NCBI GenBank assembly: GCA_025362585.1
Contig: JANYFR010000032.1
Span: forward strand, 1 to 37,868
Direction: 5' to 3'
DNA length: 37,868 nt
DNA from: Acidimicrobiales bacterium
Lineage (GTDB): Bacteria > Actinomycetota > Acidimicrobiia > Acidimicrobiales > RAAP-2
Shown here: one piece after another, positions 15,968 to 24,070 of the stretch
Numbering within the stretch: the stretch's first letter is position 1
How the letters are laid out: each line of letters opens with the position of its first letter
The notes under the pieces: generated by a model
The model's input: the letters and a program-made list of their open reading frames with translations, nothing else
Databases searched by the model: none
Told to the model about the DNA's origin: nothing
Position numbers and translations under genes: made by a program

Positions 15968-18925
15968 TCACCAATTTTCCAATGAAATCGGCACCGTCGG
16001 TTCACCCTGCGCCACGTCGCGACTCAGCACGTGGGCGAGGGGCAGACGAACGCTGTGCACCGAGGGCGGCGGCGCTTGGAAGACGCGAAAGACCATAATC
16101 GCCGTTTCGCCGTCGCCAATCCCCCAGAACTCGTTGAACTGCTCGAAGAGCTGGAACATCTCGTCGCGGTAGCGCTCCCCGGCCAGTTGCTGAATGTCGG
16201 TCTCGTTGACGGCGTAGAGAAAGACCGGTGACGCGGGTTGCACGGCCAGTCCGAACATGTCACAGCTCAGCCAGAATCGCTCCATGGCGGCACCGCCGCG
16301 AACGTACCAGAGTGGTTCGGCCCTGGGCACGGTCACGACCGCCAACGCCGAACTGGTCATGATCGACGCCTTCATCCGCATCCCGAGCGCCTGACCGGCC
16401 CGCCAGTCAGCGAGGTGGCCCATCACGTCGGGACGACTCACGATGTCGAGGGCCGCGTAGCCGCCGGGATCCATCTCGAGAGTGCGCACGTCCAGACCGT
16501 CTTCGAGCGAGTCGCGTCCCGGCCAGCGGATCTCGCCCAGCATCTCTTGATGCACGGTCGGCAACAGGAACCGTAAGCGGTCCGAGGCGGCGAGGAGGTC
16601 CGCGCCCGAGTTGATGCGGGCGCGATCAGTCACGAAGTGCAGCCGCGCGCCCTCGCGCTCAACGCCGCGCATGAGAGCCGCGACAGTCTCGGTGGGCACG
16701 GCGGCCGGCTCGCCGATTCGACGGTTGGACGAGCGCGTGTGGAGAAACGCGCTCAGGGGGGAGATGGCGACGTCACCCTGGACACCGAGTTGCATGGTCG
16801 CGACGTGGTGCGAGGGTTTGCCTTCGGGGAAGAGTTTGATCGGACCGAGGACTTTCAGCGACGCCGCCTGAACGCGGGCGTTGAAGATCGCGGCCCCGAC
16901 GCCGACGTAGGTGGCGCGAAAGGCAACGTCCATGGTCGAAGTGCGCTCGGGGTTCATGAAGAATCGCACTTCTTTGTTATCGGCCTCGAAACGCCACGGC
17001 TGCACGTTGCCGCCCGACGGGGCGCGCCTCGCCGCGTCGACAATGAGTTCGATCGAGTCGTCGCTTTGCAACGGCGGGTCTTCGGGCGGAGGAGTGAAGA
17101 GATCGGCCTCGGCCTCGAGATTGACTTCGACCGGCCCGAGCGCCGACAGGATCTCCTCGACGTCAAAGCGCACGCGACCGGACGGCAGCTCTCCGGCCAG
17201 TCCAATCCGTCGCACGGCGGCGGCGATGGTGGCGGCCCCGAGGGTGACCTCGCTGCCGAGCTGGGGCCACCCGGTGATGGTCTGGCCGACTTCGAGGAGT
17301 GACGCGGCCCCGCGCGACGACGCGTCCTTCGCGCCCACCAGGCGGATCACGAACGGTGCCTTTTGGGCCTGGGAGAGGCCGGCCAACTTCGAGGAGTCCA
17401 TATCGCCGAGAAGCCCGTGGAAGATCGGACGGTCCGGCTCGAGGTCGAAGCGCTCCACGTCGAGGACACCACGGTCGCTCGTCTCCATTAGCACGGGGAT
17501 CCGGCGCTCGCGCGCGGCTTCGCGAACGAGAAACTTCATGTCCAGAGAGTCGCACTCTTCGATCACGACGTCAAGGCCGTCGAGGAACTGGCCGAGGTTA
17601 TCGGGGCGCAGGCCCTCGGGTTCGACGACGACCCGCAGGTACGGATCGATCTCGGCAATGCGCCGGGCCGCCACGACGGCCTTGTTGATGCCGAGGTCGA
17701 GGACGCTCGCGGGGATCCGGTTCAGGTTGGAGAGTTCGATGGTGTCGAAGTCGGCGAGGCGCAGCTCGCCCGCGAGACCCTCCATGGCAATCACGTGCGC
17801 GATCGAGTGCCCGGCGCTGAGCCCGACGATGCCAATACGCAGCGACCGCTGGCGCGCCTGCTCGGCACGGGTAATCTTGTTGCGGTTGCGGTCTAGTCGC
17901 AGCGTCGAGAACGAACGCGGGGCGAGGAGGCGCACGACGGCGCGGCGCCACGGGTAGTAGACCCAGCGCGATCCCTCGTCCGTGAGATTGGCGCCCACGG
18001 CGGGAATGATGGCATCGAGTTGTTCACGTTGTTCGTTGAAGCGGTCAATCACCTGGAGCGCCGCGTCCTCGCGCAGGACTCGCAGGACCTCGCGGTGCGA
18101 TCGACCGGCCACGTTCAAGACGAGGGGGCGCCGCGCGTGAGTGCGCGTCGAGGCCGATTCGACGGCACCGGCGCCGAGTCGCGCCGGACCACGACCTAAC
18201 TCCTCGGCCTCTCGACGAAGTGCCTGCTGATTCGCTGGACTGCATAATTCGTAACTCCGACTGCGATCCCACGAGACGCAGACGGTCTGGTAGCGCTCGT
18301 CGGGGTACGGCACCGACGCGGTGCCGACCATCCGGCCACCGGCGGGCGTGCCCACCGACACCAGCGTGTCCGAGACCGCCGCAATCGCGAACTCGGCGCC
18401 CAGCCAGTTCATGGCGTGCGTCACCGATCGGGTGATCGCCGCGATCAGGCGTACACCGGTCACCGCGGCGCCCTTGGACCAAGCACCCTTCACCTCGAGC
18501 GCGCCGAGGCGGATCTCCTGGTCGATCATCGAGCGAATGTCCTCGATCTCTGGTGAATCGGCCATCTCTTCGATTAAATACGCCTGATCGCTGCCTTCGA
18601 GGGGACCGTGGAATCGCACGCCCGCCACCGGTTCGCCCCCGGGGTTGAAACCGAGGAAGAAGAGGGCCACGCCCTCGCCGTCCTCCAGCTCCTGGCGCCG
18701 CAGGGTTCCTTCGAACCCACGGCTGCGGTACTTGCCCTCCGCCTCGTTGAGGTACATCGTCCAGAGGTCGGGCCGCTCGAGCGGATGGTGACCTTCGAAC
18801 CGGACGCCGGACTCCTGGTCAACGAAACTCGAGCCGTACCGGTAGCGACGACCAATTGAGTTGCTCACTGCCCACCTATTCTGCTGACGAATGACTTCGA
18901 AAGGACCGCAAATTGCGGACAACAT
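15968..18925 (-). CDS. Rv1355c/MoeY-like fusion: acyltransferase-like, ThiF/E1 and nitroreductase domains
   Basis: 985 residues. Residues 1-240 look like a GNAT or N-acyl-amino-acid-synthase-type fold (GVALFFLGFNPGGEPVAGVRF). A basic linker follows. At 363-520 lies a ThiF/E1 domain: GIVGLSAGHS replaces the usual GxGxxG, then ADFDTIELSNLNR (391-403) and K415 for ATP. No CxxC zinc pairs and no obvious catalytic Cys are seen. Residues 620-960 form a nitroreductase-like FMN domain starting RRAPSGGNVQPWRF. Mycobacterial Rv1355c is about 715 residues, with E1 and nitroreductase only (recalled); the N-terminal part here is extra. Its name refers to molybdopterin, but that role is doubtful. ATG at 18925 is used; GTG at 18868 is an alternative with better codon use downstream. 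Confidence 0.85.
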   Translation of the reverse strand: MLSAICGPFEVIRQQNRWAVSNSIGRRYRYGSSFVDQESGVRFEGHHPLERPDLWTMYLNEAEGKYRSRGFEGTLRRQELEDGEGVALFFLGFNPGGEPVAGVRFHGPLEGSDQAYLIEEMADSPEIEDIRSMIDQEIRLGALEVKGAWSKGAAVTGVRLIAAITRSVTHAMNWLGAEFAIAAVSDTLVSVGTPAGGRMVGTASVPYPDERYQTVCVSWDRSRSYELCSPANQQALRREAEELGRGPARLGAGAVESASTRTHARRPLVLNVAGRSHREVLRVLREDAALQVIDRFNEQREQLDAIIPAVGANLTDEGSRWVYYPWRRAVVRLLAPRSFSTLRLDRNRNKITRAEQARQRSLRIGIVGLSAGHSIAHVIAMEGLAGELRLADFDTIELSNLNRIPASVLDLGINKAVVAARRIAEIDPYLRVVVEPEGLRPDNLGQFLDGLDVVIEECDSLDMKFLVREAARERRIPVLMETSDRGVLDVERFDLEPDRPIFHGLLGDMDSSKLAGLSQAQKAPFVIRLVGAKDASSRGAASLLEVGQTITGWPQLGSEVTLGAATIAAAVRRIGLAGELPSGRVRFDVEEILSALGPVEVNLEAEADLFTPPPEDPPLQSDDSIELIVDAARRAPSGGNVQPWRFEADNKEVRFFMNPERTSTMDVAFRATYVGVGAAIFNARVQAASLKVLGPIKLFPEGKPSHHVATMQLGVQGDVAISPLSAFLHTRSSNRRIGEPAAVPTETVAALMRGVEREGARLHFVTDRARINSGADLLAASDRLRFLLPTVHQEMLGEIRWPGRDSLEDGLDVRTLEMDPGGYAALDIVSRPDVMGHLADWRAGQALGMRMKASIMTSSALAVVTVPRAEPLWYVRGGAAMERFWLSCDMFGLAVQPASPVFLYAVNETDIQQLAGERYRDEMFQLFEQFNEFWGIGDGETAIMVFRVFQAPPPSVHSVRLPLAHVLSRDVAQGEPTVPISLENW
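18906..18918. promoter_or_regulatory. Inverted repeat CCGCAAATTGCGG
   Basis: CCGCAA and TTGCGG flank one A. It sits within the first codons of the longest Rv1355c-like frame, which argues that it is an operator and that the true start may be the GTG at 18868. Confidence 0.4.
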
Positions 18926-18955
18926 CTAAAAAAGCATAGTTAAGGACCCTTCGAC

Positions 18956-18990
18956 GGTGGGGGAACCCCCACCTAACTTCTCGTGAAGTT
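18956..18990. promoter_or_regulatory. Two adjacent hairpins between divergent genes
   Basis: GGTGGGGG (18956-18963) pairs perfectly with CCCCCACC (18966-18973). Directly next to it, AACTTC (18975-18980) pairs with GAAGTT (18985-18990). No gene runs into them from the left on the plus strand, so they are not simple terminators; on the minus strand a T6 follows about 22 bases later, just before the start of the Rv1355c-like gene. They could be attenuator structures or operator sites. The rest of the gap to 19219 shows no gene. Confidence 0.45.
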
Positions 18991-19219
18991 TTCACCGCTC
19001 CCGATTCGCCAGCCAGAGCCCCACGCGGCGTCGTCGTTCCAAGCACGTTTGGAGAAATCCGTGGTGACAACCGAGATTCGCCGGCGTTTTCCGTAGAATG
19101 GACGTTATGCCGGTCGCCGTGATGTCAATGACAGTTGCTACGGGGCGCTCGGAGAGTGATTTGGGACGACGTGGTTCGTCATTTGTGACGAGATTCGTCG
19201 ACTGCCAGGAAAGGCCCTC

Positions 19220-19927
19220 GTGACCAAGATCCTCGTCGTCGAAGACGACGCCGCGAACGCCGCGCTGCTGAACAAATTCCTCGTAAGCGAAGGATTCGAG
19301 GTCACCGTGGTGTCCGACGGCCCGTCAGCGGTGACGGCGACGTCGTCCATAGAGCCCGACCTGATCCTGCTCGACATTGGACTGGGCAAGGAAGACGGTC
19401 GCGACGTAATGAAGGAGATTCGCCTCTTAAGTGACGTGCCGGTGATCTTCCTCACGGGCCGGGGACTCGAGTCCGAAAGGATCGCGGGACTGAAGATGGG
19501 CGCCGACGACTACGTCGTCAAACCGTTCTCACTGGCCGAAGTCTCGGCGCGGATCGAGTCGGTACTGCGTCGGGCGGGCGCCAACATCGCCCAGCGCCGG
19601 ATTGACGCCCCGACGTTACGTTTCGGCGAACTGCTCATCAATGAGAACACCCACGAAGTCCACCTCGGTGGCCAGTTGCTCGAGTTGACCTCGAAGGAGT
19701 TCTCCCTGCTGGCCTTCCTGGCGCGCTCGCCGCGCCAGGTCTTCTCACGAGAACAGCTCCTCGAGCACGTGTGGGAGTCGTCGGGCGAATGGCAGAACGA
19801 GGCCACGGTCACCGAGCACATCCGTCGACTGCGCTCCAAACTCGAGACCGACCCCGATCACCCGCGTTGGATTACCACGGTGCGCGGCGTGGGCTATCGG
19901 TTCGAACTCGACGCCAACGGATCCTGA
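19220..19927 (+). CDS. OmpR/PhoB-family response regulator
   Basis: 235 residues. The receiver domain (1-115) has the acidic pair E8-D9-D10, the phosphorylation site D52 (LLDIG), T79 (FLTG) and K101 (VVKPF). A winged-helix output domain covers about 130-230 and ends with the usual TTVRGVGYRFE. The GTG start has AGGAAAGG upstream. It converges on a hybrid histidine kinase with only six bases between the stops. No kinase lies in the same direction, so the partner is not fixed; the convergent kinase, which has its own receiver, is one candidate. Target genes cannot be read from the sequence. Confidence 0.94.
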   Translation: MTKILVVEDDAANAALLNKFLVSEGFEVTVVSDGPSAVTATSSIEPDLILLDIGLGKEDGRDVMKEIRLLSDVPVIFLTGRGLESERIAGLKMGADDYVVKPFSLAEVSARIESVLRRAGANIAQRRIDAPTLRFGELLINENTHEVHLGGQLLELTSKEFSLLAFLARSPRQVFSREQLLEHVWESSGEWQNEATVTEHIRRLRSKLETDPDHPRWITTVRGVGYRFELDANGS

Positions 19928-19933
19928 GTCGAT

Positions 19934-22000
19934 CTACTCGCGCCGCGCGAGCAGGTCGTGCACCTTGTCGATGAGCTGACTGGGCCGGAAGGGTTTGCGC
20001 AGGAACTCCGCACTCCCGGGCAGCAGGTCGGACAGTACCGACTCGTCCTCGGTACCCGAGACGAGCAGCACGCGCAACGACGGTTGGTCGGTCTGCAGGC
20101 TTCGGGCGAGCGCCCCACCGTCCAACTCGGCCATCACGACGTCACTGAGGAGCAGATCGATCGCTCCCTCGAAAGATCCGGCGACGATGAGCGCCTGTTC
20201 GCCCGAGTCGGCTTCGAGGACCCGATAGCCGTTTCGTTGGAGGACCTGACTCATCAGTCGACGCAGATCCTCATCGTCCTCAGAGAGCAGCACCGTCGCC
20301 GATCCCCGTGGTCGCACGTATTCGTCGCCGGCGCGCGTGACGTCTTGGGCATCACCAGTCGCGACCGGCAGCGCAATCTCGAAGGTGGTGCCCTCGCCGG
20401 GCGTCGAGGTGCACCAGATCGCGCCGCCACTCTCGTCGACGAATCGCCGGGCCGCCGCGAGGCCCAAGCCGGTGCCCTGAAAGGGACCCTTGGTCGTGAA
20501 GAGCGGCTCGAAGCAGGCCTCGCGCGTGGTCGCGTCCATTCCCACGCCGGTGTCGCTCACCGCGAGGCGCACGTACTGTCCACTTCGTAGTCCAAGGGCT
20601 GCGGCGGCCTCACCCTCGAGCGGCGACGCGGCGAGCGATATGCGCAGCGTTCCCCCGTCGGCCATGGCGTCGCGGGCGTTGATCGCCAGGTTGAGAATCA
20701 GCTGTTCGAACTGGTCGGCGTCGACGCGAACGTTGCCCACCTCGTCGTCACAGGACCACTGGAGGTCGATGGCGGGGCCGAGGATGCGTTCGAGGACTTC
20801 CGCGTTCGACTGGATCACGGCGACGGGAGCGAAGACCACCGGTTCGGGCACCTTCGTGCGACCAATGGTCTGCAGCTGGCTCGTCAACAGCGACGCCCTC
20901 GAGGCCGTGGTTTGGATGTCGCGCACCAACTGCAGGTCGCGATGTTCGTCACCGAGTTCCCTCGCCAGGATCTCGGCGTAGCCGGTGATCAGGGTCAGCA
21001 GATTATTGAAGTCGTGGGCGATTCGACTGGCGACCTGACCGCGCACTTCCATCGTGTGGGCGTGGCGTACCTCGGCCTTCAACTCCCGGCTTTCGGTGAC
21101 GTCGTCAATCAGCGTGAGGATCGATTCGGCGTTGTCGCCCGTCGACGGCAGCAATGCTGCCGACGCGGTGAGTTCACGACGTCGAGTACCGATTTCCACG
21201 TCATCAAGATCGCGACCACTCACCGAGTCCCTTGACATGACGTCGGTCCAGAGCGTCTGAAGTCCCTCGAGCGCTGAGTCGGGGAAGTCGGGATGGGCGC
21301 CGCCGCCCCCGGCCAGTTCGGGCCACGCGAAGATCCGGCTCGCTCGACGGTTCCACCAACGAACGCCACCGTCGAGTTCGACCTCGACGATCCCCACCGG
21401 CGCCGTCTCGACGAGAACACGCAGGCGCGCTTCACTGTTCTGCATCGTGCGACTGAGCTCGACGGCAACGATGGCGGTCGCCGCCATCTGGGCGAGCAGC
21501 GTCAACACCTCCTTATCCTCAGTGCCGAACTCCGAACCCGACTCCCGACAGAAGGCAATGACGCCCCTCGTGCGATCGCGTCGTTCGAGGATTGGCGCGA
21601 CCAGCCAGTCGTTTTCGACCCACGGGGTGGCCCCACCTCGGCGTGACGTCGGCAGGTCGGCTTGGCCGCCCGCGTCGCGAGGATCCTCCCAGGTCGCTGC
21701 CCCGCCCCGCAGCGCGACGCCACGCAACGGCGCGAGAGCCCCAACCTCGAGTGCGACAATTGCCCGCTCGGCGCCAAAGACGTCGCGGGTGCTGGCGGCG
21801 AGGCTCGCCAGCAGTTCGGGTTCGCTGCGCAGGCCACCGACGGTGATCGCCGCCGCAATCAGTTGGTGCAACTGGCTTGCCACGCGTTGGGTTCGGCGCA
21901 CCGCCGCGCGGGCTTCGTCGAGAACCCGGTTGCGCTCGGCCTTGTGGCTCACCTTCGTCGCCTCGGCGCGTCGACGCTCCTCGCGCTTCTTCTCCCCCAT
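19934..22000 (-). CDS. Cytoplasmic hybrid histidine kinase (GAF-PAS-HisKA-HATPase-REC)
   Basis: 688 residues without membrane segments. A basic coiled coil (1-40) is followed by GAF (about 45-185), PAS (about 190-305), dimerisation helix with His329 in RIAHDFNNLL, and an ATPase with the N-box NLAINARDAM (437-446), DTGVGM (483-488), F-box FEPLFTTKG and GLGLAAARRF. A C-terminal receiver (about 565-688) has D620 and K669, and SGT at 648-650. The HDFNNLL type of H-box is the family that often ends in a fused receiver. The start is two bases after the stop of the EAL gene, with no clear ribosome-binding site, so the two are coupled. The receiver has no output domain, so the phosphate must be passed to another protein. 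Confidence 0.93.
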   Translation of the reverse strand: MGEKKREERRRAEATKVSHKAERNRVLDEARAAVRRTQRVASQLHQLIAAAITVGGLRSEPELLASLAASTRDVFGAERAIVALEVGALAPLRGVALRGGAATWEDPRDAGGQADLPTSRRGGATPWVENDWLVAPILERRDRTRGVIAFCRESGSEFGTEDKEVLTLLAQMAATAIVAVELSRTMQNSEARLRVLVETAPVGIVEVELDGGVRWWNRRASRIFAWPELAGGGGAHPDFPDSALEGLQTLWTDVMSRDSVSGRDLDDVEIGTRRRELTASAALLPSTGDNAESILTLIDDVTESRELKAEVRHAHTMEVRGQVASRIAHDFNNLLTLITGYAEILARELGDEHRDLQLVRDIQTTASRASLLTSQLQTIGRTKVPEPVVFAPVAVIQSNAEVLERILGPAIDLQWSCDDEVGNVRVDADQFEQLILNLAINARDAMADGGTLRISLAASPLEGEAAAALGLRSGQYVRLAVSDTGVGMDATTREACFEPLFTTKGPFQGTGLGLAAARRFVDESGGAIWCTSTPGEGTTFEIALPVATGDAQDVTRAGDEYVRPRGSATVLLSEDDEDLRRLMSQVLQRNGYRVLEADSGEQALIVAGSFEGAIDLLLSDVVMAELDGGALARSLQTDQPSLRVLLVSGTEDESVLSDLLPGSAEFLRKPFRPSQLIDKVHDLLARRE

Positions 22001-22002
22001 CG

Positions 22003-22827
22003 CTAGAGCGGTTGGCCCGAGAAGAGTGCGAAGTCTTCGAGAAAACGGTCGATGTCGGCCGCTTCGTGGGGTCGAGAGAAGAGGAAGCCCTGGCCGACAC
22101 TGACCTGCTCGTCCTGTAATCGCTCGCGCTGTTCCACGTCCTCGATTCCAGAAGCGATGATCTGGACGCCGAGCGCCTTGGCGCGCACCACCAGCTCGTG
22201 GACGAGGGTCGCCACTTTGTTCGAACCCTTGATGCCCTCAATTGACAGACGATTCAGTTTCACGATCTGCACCGGGGAGTGCAGAAGATCGTCGAGGGAC
22301 GACTGGCCGAGGGCGAAGTCGTCGACGGCGACACGAACGCCGAGGGCCGCGAGGTGCTCCAGTCGTCGCGCCGTCTCGGGTCCGCCGTTCACGAGGGTCG
22401 ACTGTGAGAGCTCGAGCACCAGCAGCGACGGATCGAATCGACTGTCGTCGAGAGCCGACGAGACCTCGGCAACGAACTCGTCGCGATCGAATTGGCCGCG
22501 GGCAATGTTTACCGCGACGGTGAACCGGTAGCCCTTCGCGTGCCAGAGTGCTCCCTGGGCGCACGCGGTGTGGAGGGCCCATCGGCCCACGGGCACGATG
22601 TCACCGCTCGACTCGAGTTCGGCGATGAAGTGGTCCGGCGCCACGACGCCGCGCACCGGATGACGCCATCGGATGAGCGACTCAACACCGGCGAAGGCGC
22701 CGGTCTGAAGATCGATGGTTGGTTGGTACACGAGGAAGAACTGATGGGCCGCGAGCGCCCCCACGAGATCGGCCGCGACGGCGTCGTCCTCTTCGGGGAT
22801 ACTGCTCGAGGTGTTCTTCTTAACCAT
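22003..22827 (-). CDS. Degenerate EAL-domain protein
   Basis: 274 residues from ATG at 22827, with GGAGAAG nine bases upstream; a GTG at 22848 would put that site in the gene. The EAL fold spans nearly all of it. E49 (in ESLIRW, not EAL), N107, E139, D169-D170, K190 and Q246 are kept, but KLD has become KLN (N192) and the metal-site AEG motif has become ASG (S226); DDFG is DDFA. The loss of the glutamate in AEG should weaken or abolish phosphodiesterase activity, so c-di-GMP binding or a protein-contact role is likelier. First gene of a two-gene unit with the hybrid kinase. No sensory domain is attached. Confidence 0.88.
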   Translation of the reverse strand: MVKKNTSSSIPEEDDAVAADLVGALAAHQFFLVYQPTIDLQTGAFAGVESLIRWRHPVRGVVAPDHFIAELESSGDIVPVGRWALHTACAQGALWHAKGYRFTVAVNIARGQFDRDEFVAEVSSALDDSRFDPSLLVLELSQSTLVNGGPETARRLEHLAALGVRVAVDDFALGQSSLDDLLHSPVQIVKLNRLSIEGIKGSNKVATLVHELVVRAKALGVQIIASGIEDVEQRERLQDEQVSVGQGFLFSRPHEAADIDRFLEDFALFSGQPL

Positions 22828-23049
22828 GGCGCGTCGCTTCTCCGTCACCCTTGCACGTGGCTGGAATTTCCCCGCGTTCCAGAGGGCTTCTTCACCGCGA
22901 CGATATCAGTTGAGCCCGAGTCAACCCTTCGCCTGGTGGTGCGAGAACTGAAAGAGGCTGGTCCGCTATCAAGGCCTTGTGGGTCCCGCAATCCGCGAAG
23001 TGACCGCCGCCCGTCGCCGTTGCTCTTGGCGTTCAGTTGACGAATCAGG

Positions 23050-23180
23050 CGTGTGGCACACGAGCCTTCGGGAAGCAAGTGCATCATTCAGTCGAGCCGG
23101 CAAGTTGATCGGCGTGCCACACGAACAGCTCGCGCGGCGTTGACTGGTGACGGACTCCACCACTCGCCGTGGTGTTTTTT
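23050..23180 (+). ncRNA. Candidate small RNA with intrinsic terminator
   Basis: CGTGTGGCAC (23050-23059) and GTGCCACACG (23114-23123) are perfect reverse complements 54 bases apart. A terminator follows 35 bases later. No plus-strand gene ends here, so the terminator would serve a short transcript of its own. It is not a tRNA (no T-arm consensus) and does not look like an SRP, RNase P or tmRNA gene. TTGACG at 23037-23042 could be a -35, but no good -10 is seen. Sequence-only suggestion. Confidence 0.3.
23158..23180 (+). terminator. Intrinsic terminator without an obvious gene
   Basis: CACCAC (23158-23163) pairs with GTGGTG (23169-23174) around a 5-base loop and is followed by six T. The T-run is only on the plus strand. 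Confidence 0.65.
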
Positions 23181-23754
23181 AAGTGGCGATGGAACCTGCA
23201 ACGATTGGCGGGGAGATGAAGTCGTCGTTGCTACGAAGGCGGGAGAGTGCCTTTCTGCTCGCGTAATCAACGTGCGAACAAACCTTCGCCAAAACTCGAA
23301 CAAGTCGGCAGAAATTGGCAATCTCGATGGCACAATCAACCTGCCTCGCAACACGCGAGGGCGGTTCTCAGTTCCTTCTGAGGTGGACCACCAGCATGCC
23401 CTTGCGTGATGGTCCACGTCCCTGATCGAATCCGACGCACCGCGGGGTCCCACACGATATATGCGCTGACCAGCAATGTTGGGGCATTTTTGTACTTCGT
23501 TGCACCAGAGACGCGCAGCCGCTGTTGTCTATGGTGCGCCCCCACGACACGTGGCACTGCAACGATCCTCGCGCCGCATGATTCATCGACGATGAACACG
23601 AGCGACGCGCCACGGACTCAGACCGTCTCACGTCGGTCGCGTCGCCACGATGACCAACGTTGCGTCGCCACGATCACCATTCGCAATCATCGAAGTGTCC
23701 GAGTACTTATCGAGTGTCGAATTGGGCAGAAATTGGGAAGCTGCGGGGAGCGTC

Positions 23755-24066
23755 ATGAGATTCATTTCCGACAATATGTGTATGACCAGCATCACGCAAG
23801 GGCGACGTCTCGATACCGGCGGTCCGTCCGTGGAACAGGGCATTCACGGATGGACCCGCTGGTCGACAACCGATGAACCGATCGCCGTCGCAACGATCCG
23901 CGGCGTCAATGCCTACTCCGCTCTGGGTACCGTGGTGACGCCTCTTAGTGCCGAGGATGCACGCCACGGCTGGTCGATTGACCCCCTCAACGTACTCCTC
24001 GAATGCCCGGACGACCTACGTCCTGCCCTCAACGAACGGAGCGACGACCATGTTGACCACCTTTAA
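23755..24066 (+). CDS. Possible small hypothetical protein
   Basis: 103 residues. An ATG with GGGGAG four bases upstream opens a frame whose second half has GC-rich third codon positions like the real genes here. A longer version would begin at 23650 without a ribosome-binding site. The product has no hydrophobic segment and no recognised domain (GWTRWSTTDEPIAVATIRG, DARHGWSIDPLNVLLECP). It ends four bases before the stop of the convergent multi-PAS gene. It may be real or chance. Confidence 0.3.
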   Translation: MRFISDNMCMTSITQGRRLDTGGPSVEQGIHGWTRWSTTDEPIAVATIRGVNAYSALGTVVTPLSAEDARHGWSIDPLNVLLECPDDLRPALNERSDDHVDHL

Positions 24067-24070
24067 CGCG

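Larger units (their letters stand above)
22828..23754. other. Non-coding interval with several hairpins
   Basis: No convincing gene. Codon use in the open frames here is poor and no frame has a good ribosome-binding site. It contains a 10-bp inverted repeat (23050-23059 with 23114-23123), a terminator (23158-23180), a hairpin CCTCGC/GCGAGG (23344-23360), and GTGGACCA (23383-23390) with TGGTCCAC (23410-23417). The base composition is lower in GC than the flanking genes. Confidence 0.6.

Noticed and set aside
23053-23876. Open frames in the 1.2-kb gap
   Set aside because: Poor codon use, no ribosome-binding site, and no recognisable domain; some cross the terminator at 23158-23180.
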